NCBI RefSeq assembly: GCF_001421765.1
Contig: NZ_LMLA01000009.1
Coordinates: 186,001 to 250,000, forward strand
DNA length: 64,000 nt
Direction: 5' to 3'
From: Sphingomonas sp. Leaf32
Lineage (GTDB): Bacteria; Pseudomonadota; Alphaproteobacteria; Sphingomonadales; Sphingomonadaceae
The first letter of the stretch is position 1; each line of letters starts with the position of its first letter. The notes below the pieces were generated by a model. The model was not told the DNA's origin, did not search any database, and saw only the letters and a list, made by a program, of their open reading frames with translations. Made by a program: the position numbers and the translations under genes. Of the stretch, positions 45,935 through 54,745 are shown piece after piece.

Positions 45935-45963
45935 GCGGCAGTGGACAGGCAGGAGCTTTCGTT

Positions 45964-46200
45964 CCTGGTCCAGATCGGATCGACATTCGGCCGCTCCCGG
46001 TGTCGTTCCTGATCGCCGCCTCCGGCCCCTTCGTCACCCCGGACTTGTTCCGGGGTCCACGGCGCGGCGAGCGGTGCAGCCAGCGCTTCTCGGGACAGCG
46101 TGAGCGGCGAAGTGGACCCCAAAACAAGTCCGGGGTGACGAAGAGATTATACGTCGCTCAGCGATAACCCTTGGATTTGCTGAATGTCGACCGGTCCTAG
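45964..46200. repeat. MITE-like R1 element, 237 bp
   Basis: The left end contains GATCGGATCGACATTCGG; the right end reads inversely CTAGGACCGGTCGACATTC. The inner R1 arms are CACCCCGGACTTGTTCCGG at 46036 and its inverse at 46117. It shows the same end and core structure as 6966-7164. I see nothing in the remaining 46201-46335. Confidence 0.65.
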
Positions 46201-46335
46201 GGAACCAAGACCCCAGCGCTCAGAAGATGAAGAGCAGGACATCTTGCACCGGGTCCTGCCGACGACGGGAGCGACAGTATGCAAACGCCGGCATCGATCC
46301 AATCCATCTGCATCGGAGCGGCAGAGTCCCCGTAC

Positions 46336-47247
46336 CTATCCCTCGACATCGCACGCGAAGCGGAAACTATTGTCGAGCGCCTCGGCCAGCACCAGCGTGT
46401 GAAGCCCTGCCGCGCGTGAGGCGGCACACAGCCGGTCGCGCGCGCCGCCGCTGTTGTTGCGATAGTCGGCCTTGTATTCGGCGACGAATACCGACTTGGC
46501 AGCGGAAACGAACGGCTTGAGCTTTCCGCATTCGTCGAATTCATGACATTGTTCGTTGACCGCGAAGTCGAACACGCCCTCCAGCGCCGCGACCTGATCC
46601 AGATCGTTCTTCAACCCGATCGCAAGCCCGCGTGCATGGGCCTCACGCGCGAGGAAGCGGTTATAGTCGAGTTGTTGTGCAGCGGTGATGCCAAGGCCGT
46701 TGCGGTTCGCATAGCCATCGACATTATCGGGTTCGACGGCATCGCACCCCTTGGACCGGGCAAGGTCGAGCCGATCCTGCATCACGGCACGCACCGTAGC
46801 CGATGTGACGGATAGCCAGCGTTCGCCGACCCAACCGTCCAGCGCCGATCCCCGGTCGGACGCGACGAACTTGCCGTCGTCGCTGCGCCAGTTTTCGGAC
46901 GACCCGGCCGAGAAATAACAGATCACCCGCCGCTTCGACAGGTGCAGCTGCGCGATGGTGGCGGCCGGCGTATCGAACAGGTCGATGTCATAGGCGTCGA
47001 CAGCATAACGGGTATCGACGGTACCACTGAGCTGCCACTGCCACGTCGTCGTCGCGACGGGACGCCACCAGTTGCCGGTGGATGGCGTGGTTGGGGATGC
47101 GGTCGCAGTAGGCACCGGAACGGGCGAAGCCGTCGGGGGCGTCGTCACGATGCCGTCGCCGTCATCCCCCCCGCCGCCGCCACATCCCGACATAGCCAGC
47201 GCGACCACCATGCCCAGCACAGTCCGCCATCCGGTTCCCGATCGCAT
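46336..47247 (-). CDS. GH114 endo-alpha-1,4-polygalactosaminidase lipoprotein
   Basis: 303 aa. A lipoprotein signal peptide with lipobox AMSG|C (Cys22) is followed by a Gly/Asp and Thr/Pro-rich linker to about residue 58, then a GH114 domain: TWQWQLSGTVDTRYAVDAYD, RVICYFSAGSSENWR, CDAVEPDNVDGY (candidate acid residues) and FDFAVNEQCHEFDECG. It cleaves galactosaminoglycan chains in characterised relatives. It may degrade or remodel the Pel-type polymer at the cell surface, or release cells from matrix. It lies upstream of the T1SS genes on the same strand but separated by a repeat element. Confidence 0.92.
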   Translation of the reverse strand: MRSGTGWRTVLGMVVALAMSGCGGGGGDDGDGIVTTPPTASPVPVPTATASPTTPSTGNWWRPVATTTWQWQLSGTVDTRYAVDAYDIDLFDTPAATIAQLHLSKRRVICYFSAGSSENWRSDDGKFVASDRGSALDGWVGERWLSVTSATVRAVMQDRLDLARSKGCDAVEPDNVDGYANRNGLGITAAQQLDYNRFLAREAHARGLAIGLKNDLDQVAALEGVFDFAVNEQCHEFDECGKLKPFVSAAKSVFVAEYKADYRNNSGGARDRLCAASRAAGLHTLVLAEALDNSFRFACDVEG

Positions 47248-47274
47248 CGTTCATCCCCTGAAGTCGCGACGCCG

Positions 47275-47502
47275 CTACGGTACGGGTTGCAGTATCGCAA
47301 TCGATTCGGGCGTCATCGCGCGCATGTTGCGCATGATTTCCCGGAGGATCAGCGGATCGAGCGCGATCGGTTCGAACTGGCGCGGTGGAAACCTCAGCTC
47401 AGCTTCCTCGAGCATTGCCTTGAGTTTACGCCAGGTAGTGCCACGATCTCCCAGGACACATGCTTTCAATAGGGTCGACCAATAGGGTCGACGCCCGACC
47501 AT
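47275..47502 (-). CDS. doubtful small ORF, 75 aa
   Basis: It ends with RFPPRQFEPIALDPLILREI then MRNMRAMTPESIAILQPVP, which looks protein-like, but no Shine-Dalgarno or family is recognised. The sequence may be the C-terminal relic of a larger gene. Confidence 0.25.
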   Translation of the reverse strand: MVGRRPYWSTLLKACVLGDRGTTWRKLKAMLEEAELRFPPRQFEPIALDPLILREIMRNMRAMTPESIAILQPVP

Positions 47503-47628
47503 GGAACGCGGCCAACACCGCGCCCGGTTCCGCGCCTGTAGCCGGTCGAGAGTCCAGAGCGACAGGCGAACGCCGATAGGGCATTCGGACTGGAGTTAGC
47601 CAGTTCGACCGATCGCTTAGCTGTGACT

Positions 47629-47703
47629 TGGCTGGGGCGGCAGGATTCGAACCTACGAATGCCGGTACCAAAAACCGGTGCCTTACCGCTTGGCGACGCC
47701 CCA
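47629..47703 (-). tRNA. tRNA-Gln (anticodon UUG)
   Basis: 75 nt including an encoded CCA. The acceptor pairs TGGGGCG with CGCCCCA, D stem GCC/GGC, anticodon stem CCGGT/ACCGG with loop TTTTGGT (anticodon TTG), and T arm GTAGG-TTCGAAT-CCTGC. All stems pair without mismatches. Confidence 0.97.
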
Positions 47704-47840
47704 GCAGCCGCGACGTGCGCGGTGGAGGGACGCACTAGGGGGATATGCCGGGATTCGCAATGGGGTTTGCACGGGCGGCGCGTGGGAAACCTGACGCCCT
47801 TGGGTCGTTGGGGGGAGGCATTGTCCAGAAGGAAAAATCC

Positions 47841-48320
47841 ATGTCGACCAAGAGCCCAGCCGAAATCCGCGACGCCATGTGGAAGGCGATGGCGGCCAGC
47901 CCCTATGTGATGCTGGGCCTGACCGGTAAGCAGCAGCATAGCGAACCGATGTACGCCGTGTTGGACGAGGACGCGCACAGCGAGTTCTGGTTCTACACGA
48001 AGCGCGACAACCGCGCCGCATCCGGTGGTGCGGCAATGGTGCAGTTCGTCGCCAAGGGGCACGACCTGTTCGCGTGCATCAGCGGCAACCTGACCGAGGA
48101 AACCGATCCGGCGGTCATCGACAAATATTGGTCGAAGCCGGTCGAGGCATGGTACGAACAGGGACGGCAGGACCCGTCGCTGCTGATGCTGCGCTTCGAC
48201 CTCGACAGTGCCGAGGTGTGGGAAACCGACCAGTCGCTGCTCGGCAAGCTCAAGATGTTCACCGGCCAGACCATCAAGAGCAGCGACGAAGCCGGCAGCC
48301 ACGCCGTCGTCGACGTCTGA
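47841..48320 (+). CDS. pyridoxamine 5'-phosphate oxidase-family stress protein
   Basis: 159 aa, like general stress protein 26. It has a split-barrel flavin-binding fold: MSTKSPAEIRDAMWKAMA, SEFWFYTKRDNRAA, GHDLFACISGNLTEETDPAV and DPSLLMLRFDLDSAEVWET. Such proteins bind FMN/FAD; a physiological substrate is not established. AAGGA precedes ATG 47841. A strong terminator follows the stop. Confidence 0.9.
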   Translation: MSTKSPAEIRDAMWKAMAASPYVMLGLTGKQQHSEPMYAVLDEDAHSEFWFYTKRDNRAASGGAAMVQFVAKGHDLFACISGNLTEETDPAVIDKYWSKPVEAWYEQGRQDPSLLMLRFDLDSAEVWETDQSLLGKLKMFTGQTIKSSDEAGSHAVVDV

Positions 48321-48326
48321 ATGCGA

Positions 48327-48356
48327 AAAGGGCGGGGGTTCGCGCCCCCGCCCTTT
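48327..48356. terminator. bidirectional hairpin terminator
   Basis: AAAGGGCGGGGG and CCCCCGCCCTTT form a perfect 12-bp stem around TTCGCG. The A/T ends serve both strands. It sits between the convergent PNPOx-family and PHB depolymerase genes. Confidence 0.8.
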
Positions 48357-48383
48357 CCTCAATGCCCCGTGGCGATCGGGCGA

Positions 48384-49616
48384 TCAGCCATTGTGGGTAG
48401 CGATCCACTGCTCCAGCACCGGCGCGATGCGGGTGCGCCATTTCGACCCGTTGAATATACCGTAATGGCCAACTTCTGGAGCCATGTGATATTGCTTCAT
48501 GGCATCGGGCAACGCGGTTGCCAGCGTCAGCGCGGCGCGGGTCTGGCCCAGGCCCGAAATGTCGTCCCGCTCGCCTTCGATCGCCAGGACCGCCGTATCG
48601 GTGATCGCGCCCGGATCGACCGCACGCCCGCGATGCTTCATCGTGCCTTCGGGCAGGGCATGGGTCTGGAACACGATGTCGATCGTCTGGAGATAGAATT
48701 CGGCGGTCATGTCGCACACCGCGCGATATTCCTCGTAGAAGCGCTGGGTCGTGCCCGCCCCCTCGCCATCGCCCTGCACGAGATGCTTGAACATCTCATA
48801 GTGCGAGATCATGTGGCTGCCGAGATTCATGCTCATGAAGCCGGCAAGCTGCAGGAAGCCCGGATAGACGCGGCGGCCGGCACCCGGATAGGTCATCGGG
48901 ACGGTCGCGATGACATTCTGTTCAAACCATGCGTGCGGGCGTTCAGTCGCCAGCGTGTTGACCGCCGTCGGCGCCTGACGCGTGTCGATCGGCCCGCCCA
49001 TCATGGTCAGCGTGCGCGGACGATTGGGATGCTTGTCCGCCCCCATCAGCGCGGTCGCGGCATAGACCGGGACTGACGGCTGGCACACCGCCAGCACATG
49101 CGCCCGGGCATCGCCCGTCTCGCCGATCTTTTCGAGGAAGGCGACGACGTAATCGATATAATCGTCGAGGTCGAAACGGCCATCGGCCACCGGCACCAGC
49201 TTCGCATCGCGCCAGTCGGTGATGTAGACGTCGGCACCGGGCAGCATCCGTTCCACGGTACCGCGCAGCAGTGTCGCATAATGACCGCTCATCGGCGCGA
49301 CGATCAGCAGCTTGGGGCCGCCCTCCACCCCTTCGCGGACGAAGCGCTTGAGCTGTCCGAACGGACGGCGCAGCACGACTTCCTCGCGCACCGCCACCGG
49401 CTTGCCGTCGATCATGGTGCTGGTGAGGCCGAAGGCCGGCTTGCCGCGCGGGGCGGCGGCATGGGCAAAGACCTGCAGCGCCGATCCCAGCACCGGGCCG
49501 CCACCGAAATAGGCGAACGGGTTGCTGGGGTTCTGCAACAGCCCCGCACCGAAATTGGCCATCGCGCTGGCCCCGGCCAGCAGCGAGCGTTGCCATTCAT
49601 AAGCGTCGTACAACAT
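48384..49616 (-). CDS. phaZ: intracellular polyhydroxyalkanoate depolymerase
   Basis: 410 aa. MLYDAYEWQRSLLAGASAMA is the typical N-terminus of intracellular PHB depolymerases, followed by GPKLLIVAPMSGHYATLLRG, DVYITDWRDAKLVP, the nucleophile region VLAVCQPSVPVYAATALM (Cys in place of Ser, as in this family), and EVGHYGIFNGSKWR with the catalytic histidine. It mobilises stored PHB granules to hydroxybutyrate. ATG 49622 (MPM) is an alternative start. No PHA synthase or phasin gene lies in the window. Confidence 0.92.
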   Translation of the reverse strand: MLYDAYEWQRSLLAGASAMANFGAGLLQNPSNPFAYFGGGPVLGSALQVFAHAAAPRGKPAFGLTSTMIDGKPVAVREEVVLRRPFGQLKRFVREGVEGGPKLLIVAPMSGHYATLLRGTVERMLPGADVYITDWRDAKLVPVADGRFDLDDYIDYVVAFLEKIGETGDARAHVLAVCQPSVPVYAATALMGADKHPNRPRTLTMMGGPIDTRQAPTAVNTLATERPHAWFEQNVIATVPMTYPGAGRRVYPGFLQLAGFMSMNLGSHMISHYEMFKHLVQGDGEGAGTTQRFYEEYRAVCDMTAEFYLQTIDIVFQTHALPEGTMKHRGRAVDPGAITDTAVLAIEGERDDISGLGQTRAALTLATALPDAMKQYHMAPEVGHYGIFNGSKWRTRIAPVLEQWIATHNG

Positions 49617-49861
49617 GGGCATCCCCGAACCTTCTCTGACGGGAACTACCCGTACCAGTGAAAATATAGCGATTCGTTGCCATCGGCAACGCTTCGAACG
49701 TCGTACGCCGAACCTGTCCCTGCGCTGAAAGCACAGACCTGTCCCGCGCGCCGGCGGCACGGGGGCGGACACCATTCCAGCGTCCTTCGATACGTTCAAG
49801 CAACGAACAGGGTCGGAGGTTCCCTTTGCGATGGGCGGTCGCAGGCGCTAGGCAGCGCGTC

Positions 49862-51640
49862 ATGGCCGACACGCCCCCTGCCCCCGATCGCGCAAAGATG
49901 CTGCCGGCGCTCCGGCTCGTCTGGCGTTTCACCTTCCGCTACAAGCTGCAATTGATCGGCGCGCTGGTGTCGCTCATCACCGCGGCGGTCGCGACGCTGT
50001 GGATTCCGCGCACCTTTCAGAAGGTCGTCGACAACGGCTTTGCCGAAGGGGCGAGCGTCGACGGGATCGCGGTCTATTTCGAAGGACTGCTGGGCGTCGT
50101 CGTCGTGCTGGCGATCGCGACGGCCGGGCGGTTCTATTTCGTGTCGTGGCTGGGCGAACGCACCGTCGCCGACCTGCGCATGGCGGTGCATCGCAACCTG
50201 CTGACGCTGTCGCCCGGCTGGTTCGAGGAGAACCGCCCGTCCGAAATCGCGTCGCGCCTGACCGCCGATACCGCGATCGTCGAGGGGATCGTCAGCACCA
50301 CCGTATCGGTCGCGCTGCGCAACCTGCTGGTCGGGGTCGGCGGGGTAATCTACCTGTTCAGCCTGCAACCGAAGCTGACGCTCTATCTGATCGTCGGCAT
50401 TCCGGTGATCGTGTTCCCGATCATGTGGCTGGGCGGACGGGTGCGCAAATTGTCGCGGTCGAGCCAGGACCGGATCGCCGACATCGGATCGGTCGCGTCG
50501 GAAACGTTGGGTGCGATGAAGATCGTGCAGGCATTCGGGCAGGAACGCCGCGAAGGCGACCGGTTCGAGGCCGCCGTCGATCGCGGCTTCGCCACCGCCA
50601 AGAAACGGTTCGCGACGCGGGCGATCATGACCGCGTTCGTCATCGGCATGTTGTTCGCCGCGATCACGCTCATCATGTGGGACGCGGTGAGCGACGTGGC
50701 GGCGGGGCGGACGACCGGCGGCGCGATCACCGCCTTCGTCCTGACCGCCGCGCTGGTCACCGGATCGTTCGGCGCGCTGACCGAAGTCTATGGCGACCTG
50801 CTGCGCGCATCGGGGGCCGCCGCCCGGCTGGCCGACCTGTTGGCGGAACGCCCGGTCATCGCCGCGCCTGCGAACCCGGTCGCGCTGCCCGAACCGGCGC
50901 GCGGTGCGGTGGCGTTCGACGGGGTGACCTTCCATTACCCCACCCGCCCCGAAATCGCCGCGCTGTCCGATTTCACGCTGGACGTGACGCCGGGCGAGAC
51001 GGTGGCGGTGGTGGGGCCATCGGGTGCCGGCAAGTCGACGTTGTTCCAGCTGATCCAGCGCTTCTACGACCCCGCAGCCGGCCGTGTCGCGGTCGACGGG
51101 GTCGATATTCGCGACGCCGATCCGGGCGCGGTCCGCGCGCGCATCGCGATGGTGCCGCAGGAAACGGTGATCTTCGCTGCGTCGGCCCGCGACAATCTGC
51201 GCTATGGCCGCTGGGACGCGAGCGACGCGCAGCTATGGGCGGCGGCGGACGCCGCCAATGCCAGCAGCTTCCTGCGCGAATTGCCGCAGGGACTGGACAC
51301 CTATCTAGGCGAAGGCGGCGCGCGGCTGTCCGGTGGACAGCGGCAGCGGGTGGCGATCGCGCGCGCGCTGCTGCGCGATGCGCCGATCCTGCTGCTGGAC
51401 GAAGCGACCTCGGCGCTGGATGCGGAGAGCGAGCGGCTGGTGCAGGACGCACTCGACCGGCTGATGGCGAACCGCACGACCCTGGTCATCGCGCATCGGC
51501 TGGCCACGGTGCGCGCGGCGTCGCGGATCATCGTGATGGAGCAGGGGCGGATCGTCGAGAGCGGGCGCCATGCGGAATTGATCGCGCAGGGCGGGCTGTA
51601 TGCGCGGCTGGCGAATTTGCAGTTTCACGAGGGCGGTTGA
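49862..51640 (+). CDS. ABC exporter (MsbA/ABCB type, fused permease-ATPase)
   Basis: 592 aa half-transporter. It has six membrane helices (about residues 25-310) and an ATPase domain with Walker A AVVGPSGAGKSTLFQLI, Q-loop MVPQETVIFAAS, signature ARLSGGQRQRVAIARALL, Walker B PILLLDEATSALD and switch His in LVIAHRLAT. It should work as a homodimer moving lipid or drug-like substrates out of the cytoplasm; the substrate is not deducible. ATG 49862 is preferred over the upstream TTG 49826. Confidence 0.93.
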   Translation: MADTPPAPDRAKMLPALRLVWRFTFRYKLQLIGALVSLITAAVATLWIPRTFQKVVDNGFAEGASVDGIAVYFEGLLGVVVVLAIATAGRFYFVSWLGERTVADLRMAVHRNLLTLSPGWFEENRPSEIASRLTADTAIVEGIVSTTVSVALRNLLVGVGGVIYLFSLQPKLTLYLIVGIPVIVFPIMWLGGRVRKLSRSSQDRIADIGSVASETLGAMKIVQAFGQERREGDRFEAAVDRGFATAKKRFATRAIMTAFVIGMLFAAITLIMWDAVSDVAAGRTTGGAITAFVLTAALVTGSFGALTEVYGDLLRASGAAARLADLLAERPVIAAPANPVALPEPARGAVAFDGVTFHYPTRPEIAALSDFTLDVTPGETVAVVGPSGAGKSTLFQLIQRFYDPAAGRVAVDGVDIRDADPGAVRARIAMVPQETVIFAASARDNLRYGRWDASDAQLWAAADAANASSFLRELPQGLDTYLGEGGARLSGGQRQRVAIARALLRDAPILLLDEATSALDAESERLVQDALDRLMANRTTLVIAHRLATVRAASRIIVMEQGRIVESGRHAELIAQGGLYARLANLQFHEGG

Positions 51641-51683
51641 GGGCGACCAACCGAGTCCCGCCGATTATCGGGTGGCAACAGTC

Positions 51684-51851
51684 GAGAAGAAGCGGGACCC
51701 CGGATCAAGTCCGGGGTGACGGTGGATTTTAGGCGGCGCGCCGCCCTTGCCCGTTCGGTTCGAGCAGCTTCGAGCTTGTCGAGAAGGGTCTGTCGAGAAC
51801 TTGGTCGTTTGGGGCAACCCTTCTCGACTTCGGTTCTCGACAGGCTCGAAG
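51684..51851. repeat. R1-half plus R2-like inverted repeat
   Basis: At 51684-51722 lies CGAGAAGAAGCGGGACCCCG continuing as the single-arm R1 copy. At 51768-51851 an inverted repeat has arms CTTCGAGCTTGTCGAGAA and CTCGACAGGCTCGAAG. It separates the convergent ABC exporter and chemoreceptor genes. Confidence 0.6.
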
Positions 51852-51881
51852 CAAACGGGGTGGACTGGAGGAGCCCCCCCC

Positions 51882-53150
51882 TCACGCCACCGCCGACACC
51901 AGTTCGCTCGCCCGCCCTTGCAATTGCCGGCTGAGCGTCGACAGCCCGTCGACCAGCCGCGCGAGCATTCCCGCCCGGTCGCCGATGCCGTCCGCCGCCG
52001 TGGCGATCGCCCCGACGCGGGCGTCGATGTCGGCACCGGCGCCGCGTGCTTCTTCGACCCGTTCGGCGATGGCCTGCGTCGTATCGCGTTCGGCGGCGAC
52101 CGCCGTGCCGATGGTCGTCGTGATCTGCCCGATCGCGGCGATGGCGCTCTGCACCGCGCGCTGTCCCTGGCCGACATCGCCCAGCAGCGCGTGAACCGCG
52201 TCGACCCGGCGGGCGATGTCCCCCGCCGCCGTTTCGGTCTGGCGCGCCAGCGACTTCACCTCGCCGGCCACGACCGCGAAGCCGCTGCCCGCCGGTCCCG
52301 CCCGCGCCGCCTCGATCCCGGCGTTCAGCGCCAGCAGGTTGGTCTGCCTGGCAAGACCCCGGATCAGCGCCAGCATCGCCTCGATCGTCGTCGCGACTTC
52401 GGAAAGCGACTGGACCTGCGTACCGGTCCGCTCCACCGCCGCGCTCGCCTGTTCGCGCAGGCGCAGCGCTTCGCCCGCGTCACGGGTGATGCGTTCGATC
52501 GACAGCGCCAGCGCACGGCCGCGCTGCTCGAGGTCGACCATGCCGACCGCCGTCTGGTGCGCGGCGGCGGCGACCGATGCGGCGCTGCCATGGGTGGCGT
52601 TGGCCCGCTGGTCCAGTTCCGCCGCGACCCCGCCGATCGCTGCGCAGGCGGTGCCGATGTCGGCCGCCAGCGCCTTGATCCCCGCTTCGAATGCGTTGGC
52701 GGCGGTGTGGACGCGCTGCGACCGGGCCTGGGCCAGCGCCGACGCGTCGCCGTGCCACCGGCTGGCCATGCGCAACAGTTGCACCGGATCGAGCAGCGCG
52801 AAGAACACGCCGTGCTGCACCAGCACCACGCCATTGTCGCCATGCATCGCCAGCAGATCGGGCAACGGCGTTTCATGATCGGTGACGGTGGCCGGGCGGA
52901 TGAGCTGCGCCATGCCGTCGCCGAAGCTGGGATTGCGCAACAGGGCGTGGCCGAAAGGGTTGAACAACAGGTCGCGTACATCGACCTCCCGCAGCACGCC
53001 GACCGGTTGTCGCCGGTCGTCCAGTACCGCCAGCAGACGCAGGTCATGATGCCGCCGGAACCGGTCGACGACCTGCGTCAGCGTCGCATCCTGCCGGATC
53101 GTCAGGTGATCGGCCATCACGGCGGGGTCGAGGCGAGGGTAGTGAGCCAT
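51882..53150 (-). CDS. soluble chemoreceptor with N-terminal CBS-like pair
   Basis: 422 aa without any membrane segment. Residues about 10-125 look like two CBS-type modules ([60 protein letters not shown]). A methyl-accepting signalling domain follows, with the hairpin tip [20 protein letters not shown] and [18 protein letters not shown] (CheA/CheW-binding). It is a cytoplasmic sensor, possibly of adenine nucleotides. The hairpin is short, and no che gene adjoins it. Confidence 0.85.
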   Translation of the reverse strand: MAHYPRLDPAVMADHLTIRQDATLTQVVDRFRRHHDLRLLAVLDDRRQPVGVLREVDVRDLLFNPFGHALLRNPSFGDGMAQLIRPATVTDHETPLPDLLAMHGDNGVVLVQHGVFFALLDPVQLLRMASRWHGDASALAQARSQRVHTAANAFEAGIKALAADIGTACAAIGGVAAELDQRANATHGSAASVAAAAHQTAVGMVDLEQRGRALALSIERITRDAGEALRLREQASAAVERTGTQVQSLSEVATTIEAMLALIRGLARQTNLLALNAGIEAARAGPAGSGFAVVAGEVKSLARQTETAAGDIARRVDAVHALLGDVGQGQRAVQSAIAAIGQITTTIGTAVAAERDTTQAIAERVEEARGAGADIDARVGAIATAADGIGDRAGMLARLVDGLSTLSRQLQGRASELVSAVA

Positions 53151-53218
53151 CGGGCGCGAGAGTTAGGGCCGGAGGGTAAACCAGCGACTAACCGGGCGTG
53201 ACAGGGCGATGACAGTGT

Positions 53219-54745
53219 TCATTTTGTTGGCGCAACGACCTTCGTCCCGTCGCTTTCCACCGGCTGCCACGCCAGCGCCAATGTCCCGGTCGTCGCTCCG
53301 GCGACTGCCCGGCCACCCCGCATGCCGATCCCGTCGATCAGCGCGCCGCGCTGCGCCGCCGTCCCGCCGCCGACCACGACTCCCCGGTCAAGCCGCGCCG
53401 ACAACCATGCCACATCATCCAGCGCGCGGGCGTCGGCGACCCCGTCGCGATAGGCGATCTGCGGCGGTGCGTCGCCCGCGACGGGCGGCACGACATCGAC
53501 CTGCCAGCCGGGTGCCGCCGCCCGCGCGCGCGCCTCGATCGTACGATAGCCGCGCGGGGGCAGGCCCGGCAGTTCCGCCGCAACCGCGCGCACGCTGCGG
53601 CTGGCATCGTCGACCTGCATCGTATCGACCGCCGCGCCGGTAACCAGCGTCACCTGTGCCATGATCCGTTCGCGCACCGGGCCGAAGGTCGCGCCGGGGC
53701 GTTCGTTGACCTTCGCGATCTGCTGCGCCTCGGTCGCCTGCTGGTCCATCGAACTGCGGATCTGGTCGACATGCAGGTCCAGCCGCCGCCCCAGCCTTTT
53801 CCCCAGCTGCGCGGCAAGGACGCTGTCCGCCTGACGGTCCAGCTTCGGTGTCAGCACCACCGCGCGGACCCGCACGGCGCTGCGATCATAAGTGATCTCG
53901 AGCTGGCTGAGCCGCGCCTCGTCGGGAAAGCGCGACAGGATCGCGCTGCGCACCTGTCGCTGCGCCACCGATTCGAACGCGATCTGGCGCAGCGCCGCGC
54001 CCAGCGGCACCGCCAGCGCCAGCATCGCGCCGACGAACAGCACGATCTGGAACGTCGTGTTGCGCGGGGTCAGGTGCCGGCCGAAGCCATAGATACGCGC
54101 CATCGCCGCCGCCGTCAGCGCGATGGTGATGAGATTGGTGAAGAACAGCAGCAGCGCTCCGCCGGCTACGGTCGCGTTATGCGTGGCGATACCGAAGCCG
54201 ACCACGCACAAGGGCGGCATCAGCGCGATGGCGATGGCGACGCCGACGACGGTCGCCCCCCGCCCCCGGATCAGCGCATAGCCGCCGGCGATCGCCGACA
54301 GGAATGCGACCAGCAGGTCGAACAGGGTCGGGCGGGTCCGCCCGGCAATCTCGGTCGTGATCGTCTGGATCGGCGACAGCGCCACCAGCACTGCCGACAG
54401 CCCGACCGCCAGCCCCGCCCCGATCGCCAGCGCGATCAGCGACTTGCGAATATCGGCCACGTCGAGCACCGCGATACCGAAGCCGAGGCCAATGATCGGC
54501 ATCATCAGCGGAGAGATCAGCATCGCGCCGATCAGCACGGCGACCGACGGCATCAGCAGCCCCAGCAGTGACAGCGCCATCGACAGCACGATCATCAGGC
54601 CATAGCGCGGCGACCAGCCGGACTCCTCGGCGACCTGACGCAACACCGCGTCGTGATCGACCGATCCGATGACGTTGATCCGCCACCAGCGACGGAACCG
54701 TCCGCGGCGGTGGCGTGGGCCTGCGTCCCGGAGCGCGACGTTCAT
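53219..54745 (-). CDS. DUF389 family membrane protein
   Basis: 508 aa. The N-terminal half has about six helices: LMIVLSMALSLLGLLMPSVA, VLIGAMLISPLMMPIIGLGF (DUF389 signature), IAIALMPPLCVVGFGIATHN and LLLFFTNLITIALTAAAMAR. The C-terminal half is a soluble alpha/beta region of unknown function (from about residue 260). The transport or sensing role is unproven. Its ATG overlaps the rnr stop by 4 bp, so it is co-translated with RNase R. Confidence 0.88.
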   Translation of the reverse strand: MNVALRDAGPRHRRGRFRRWWRINVIGSVDHDAVLRQVAEESGWSPRYGLMIVLSMALSLLGLLMPSVAVLIGAMLISPLMMPIIGLGFGIAVLDVADIRKSLIALAIGAGLAVGLSAVLVALSPIQTITTEIAGRTRPTLFDLLVAFLSAIAGGYALIRGRGATVVGVAIAIALMPPLCVVGFGIATHNATVAGGALLLFFTNLITIALTAAAMARIYGFGRHLTPRNTTFQIVLFVGAMLALAVPLGAALRQIAFESVAQRQVRSAILSRFPDEARLSQLEITYDRSAVRVRAVVLTPKLDRQADSVLAAQLGKRLGRRLDLHVDQIRSSMDQQATEAQQIAKVNERPGATFGPVRERIMAQVTLVTGAAVDTMQVDDASRSVRAVAAELPGLPPRGYRTIEARARAAAPGWQVDVVPPVAGDAPPQIAYRDGVADARALDDVAWLSARLDRGVVVGGGTAAQRGALIDGIGMRGGRAVAGATTGTLALAWQPVESDGTKVVAPTK

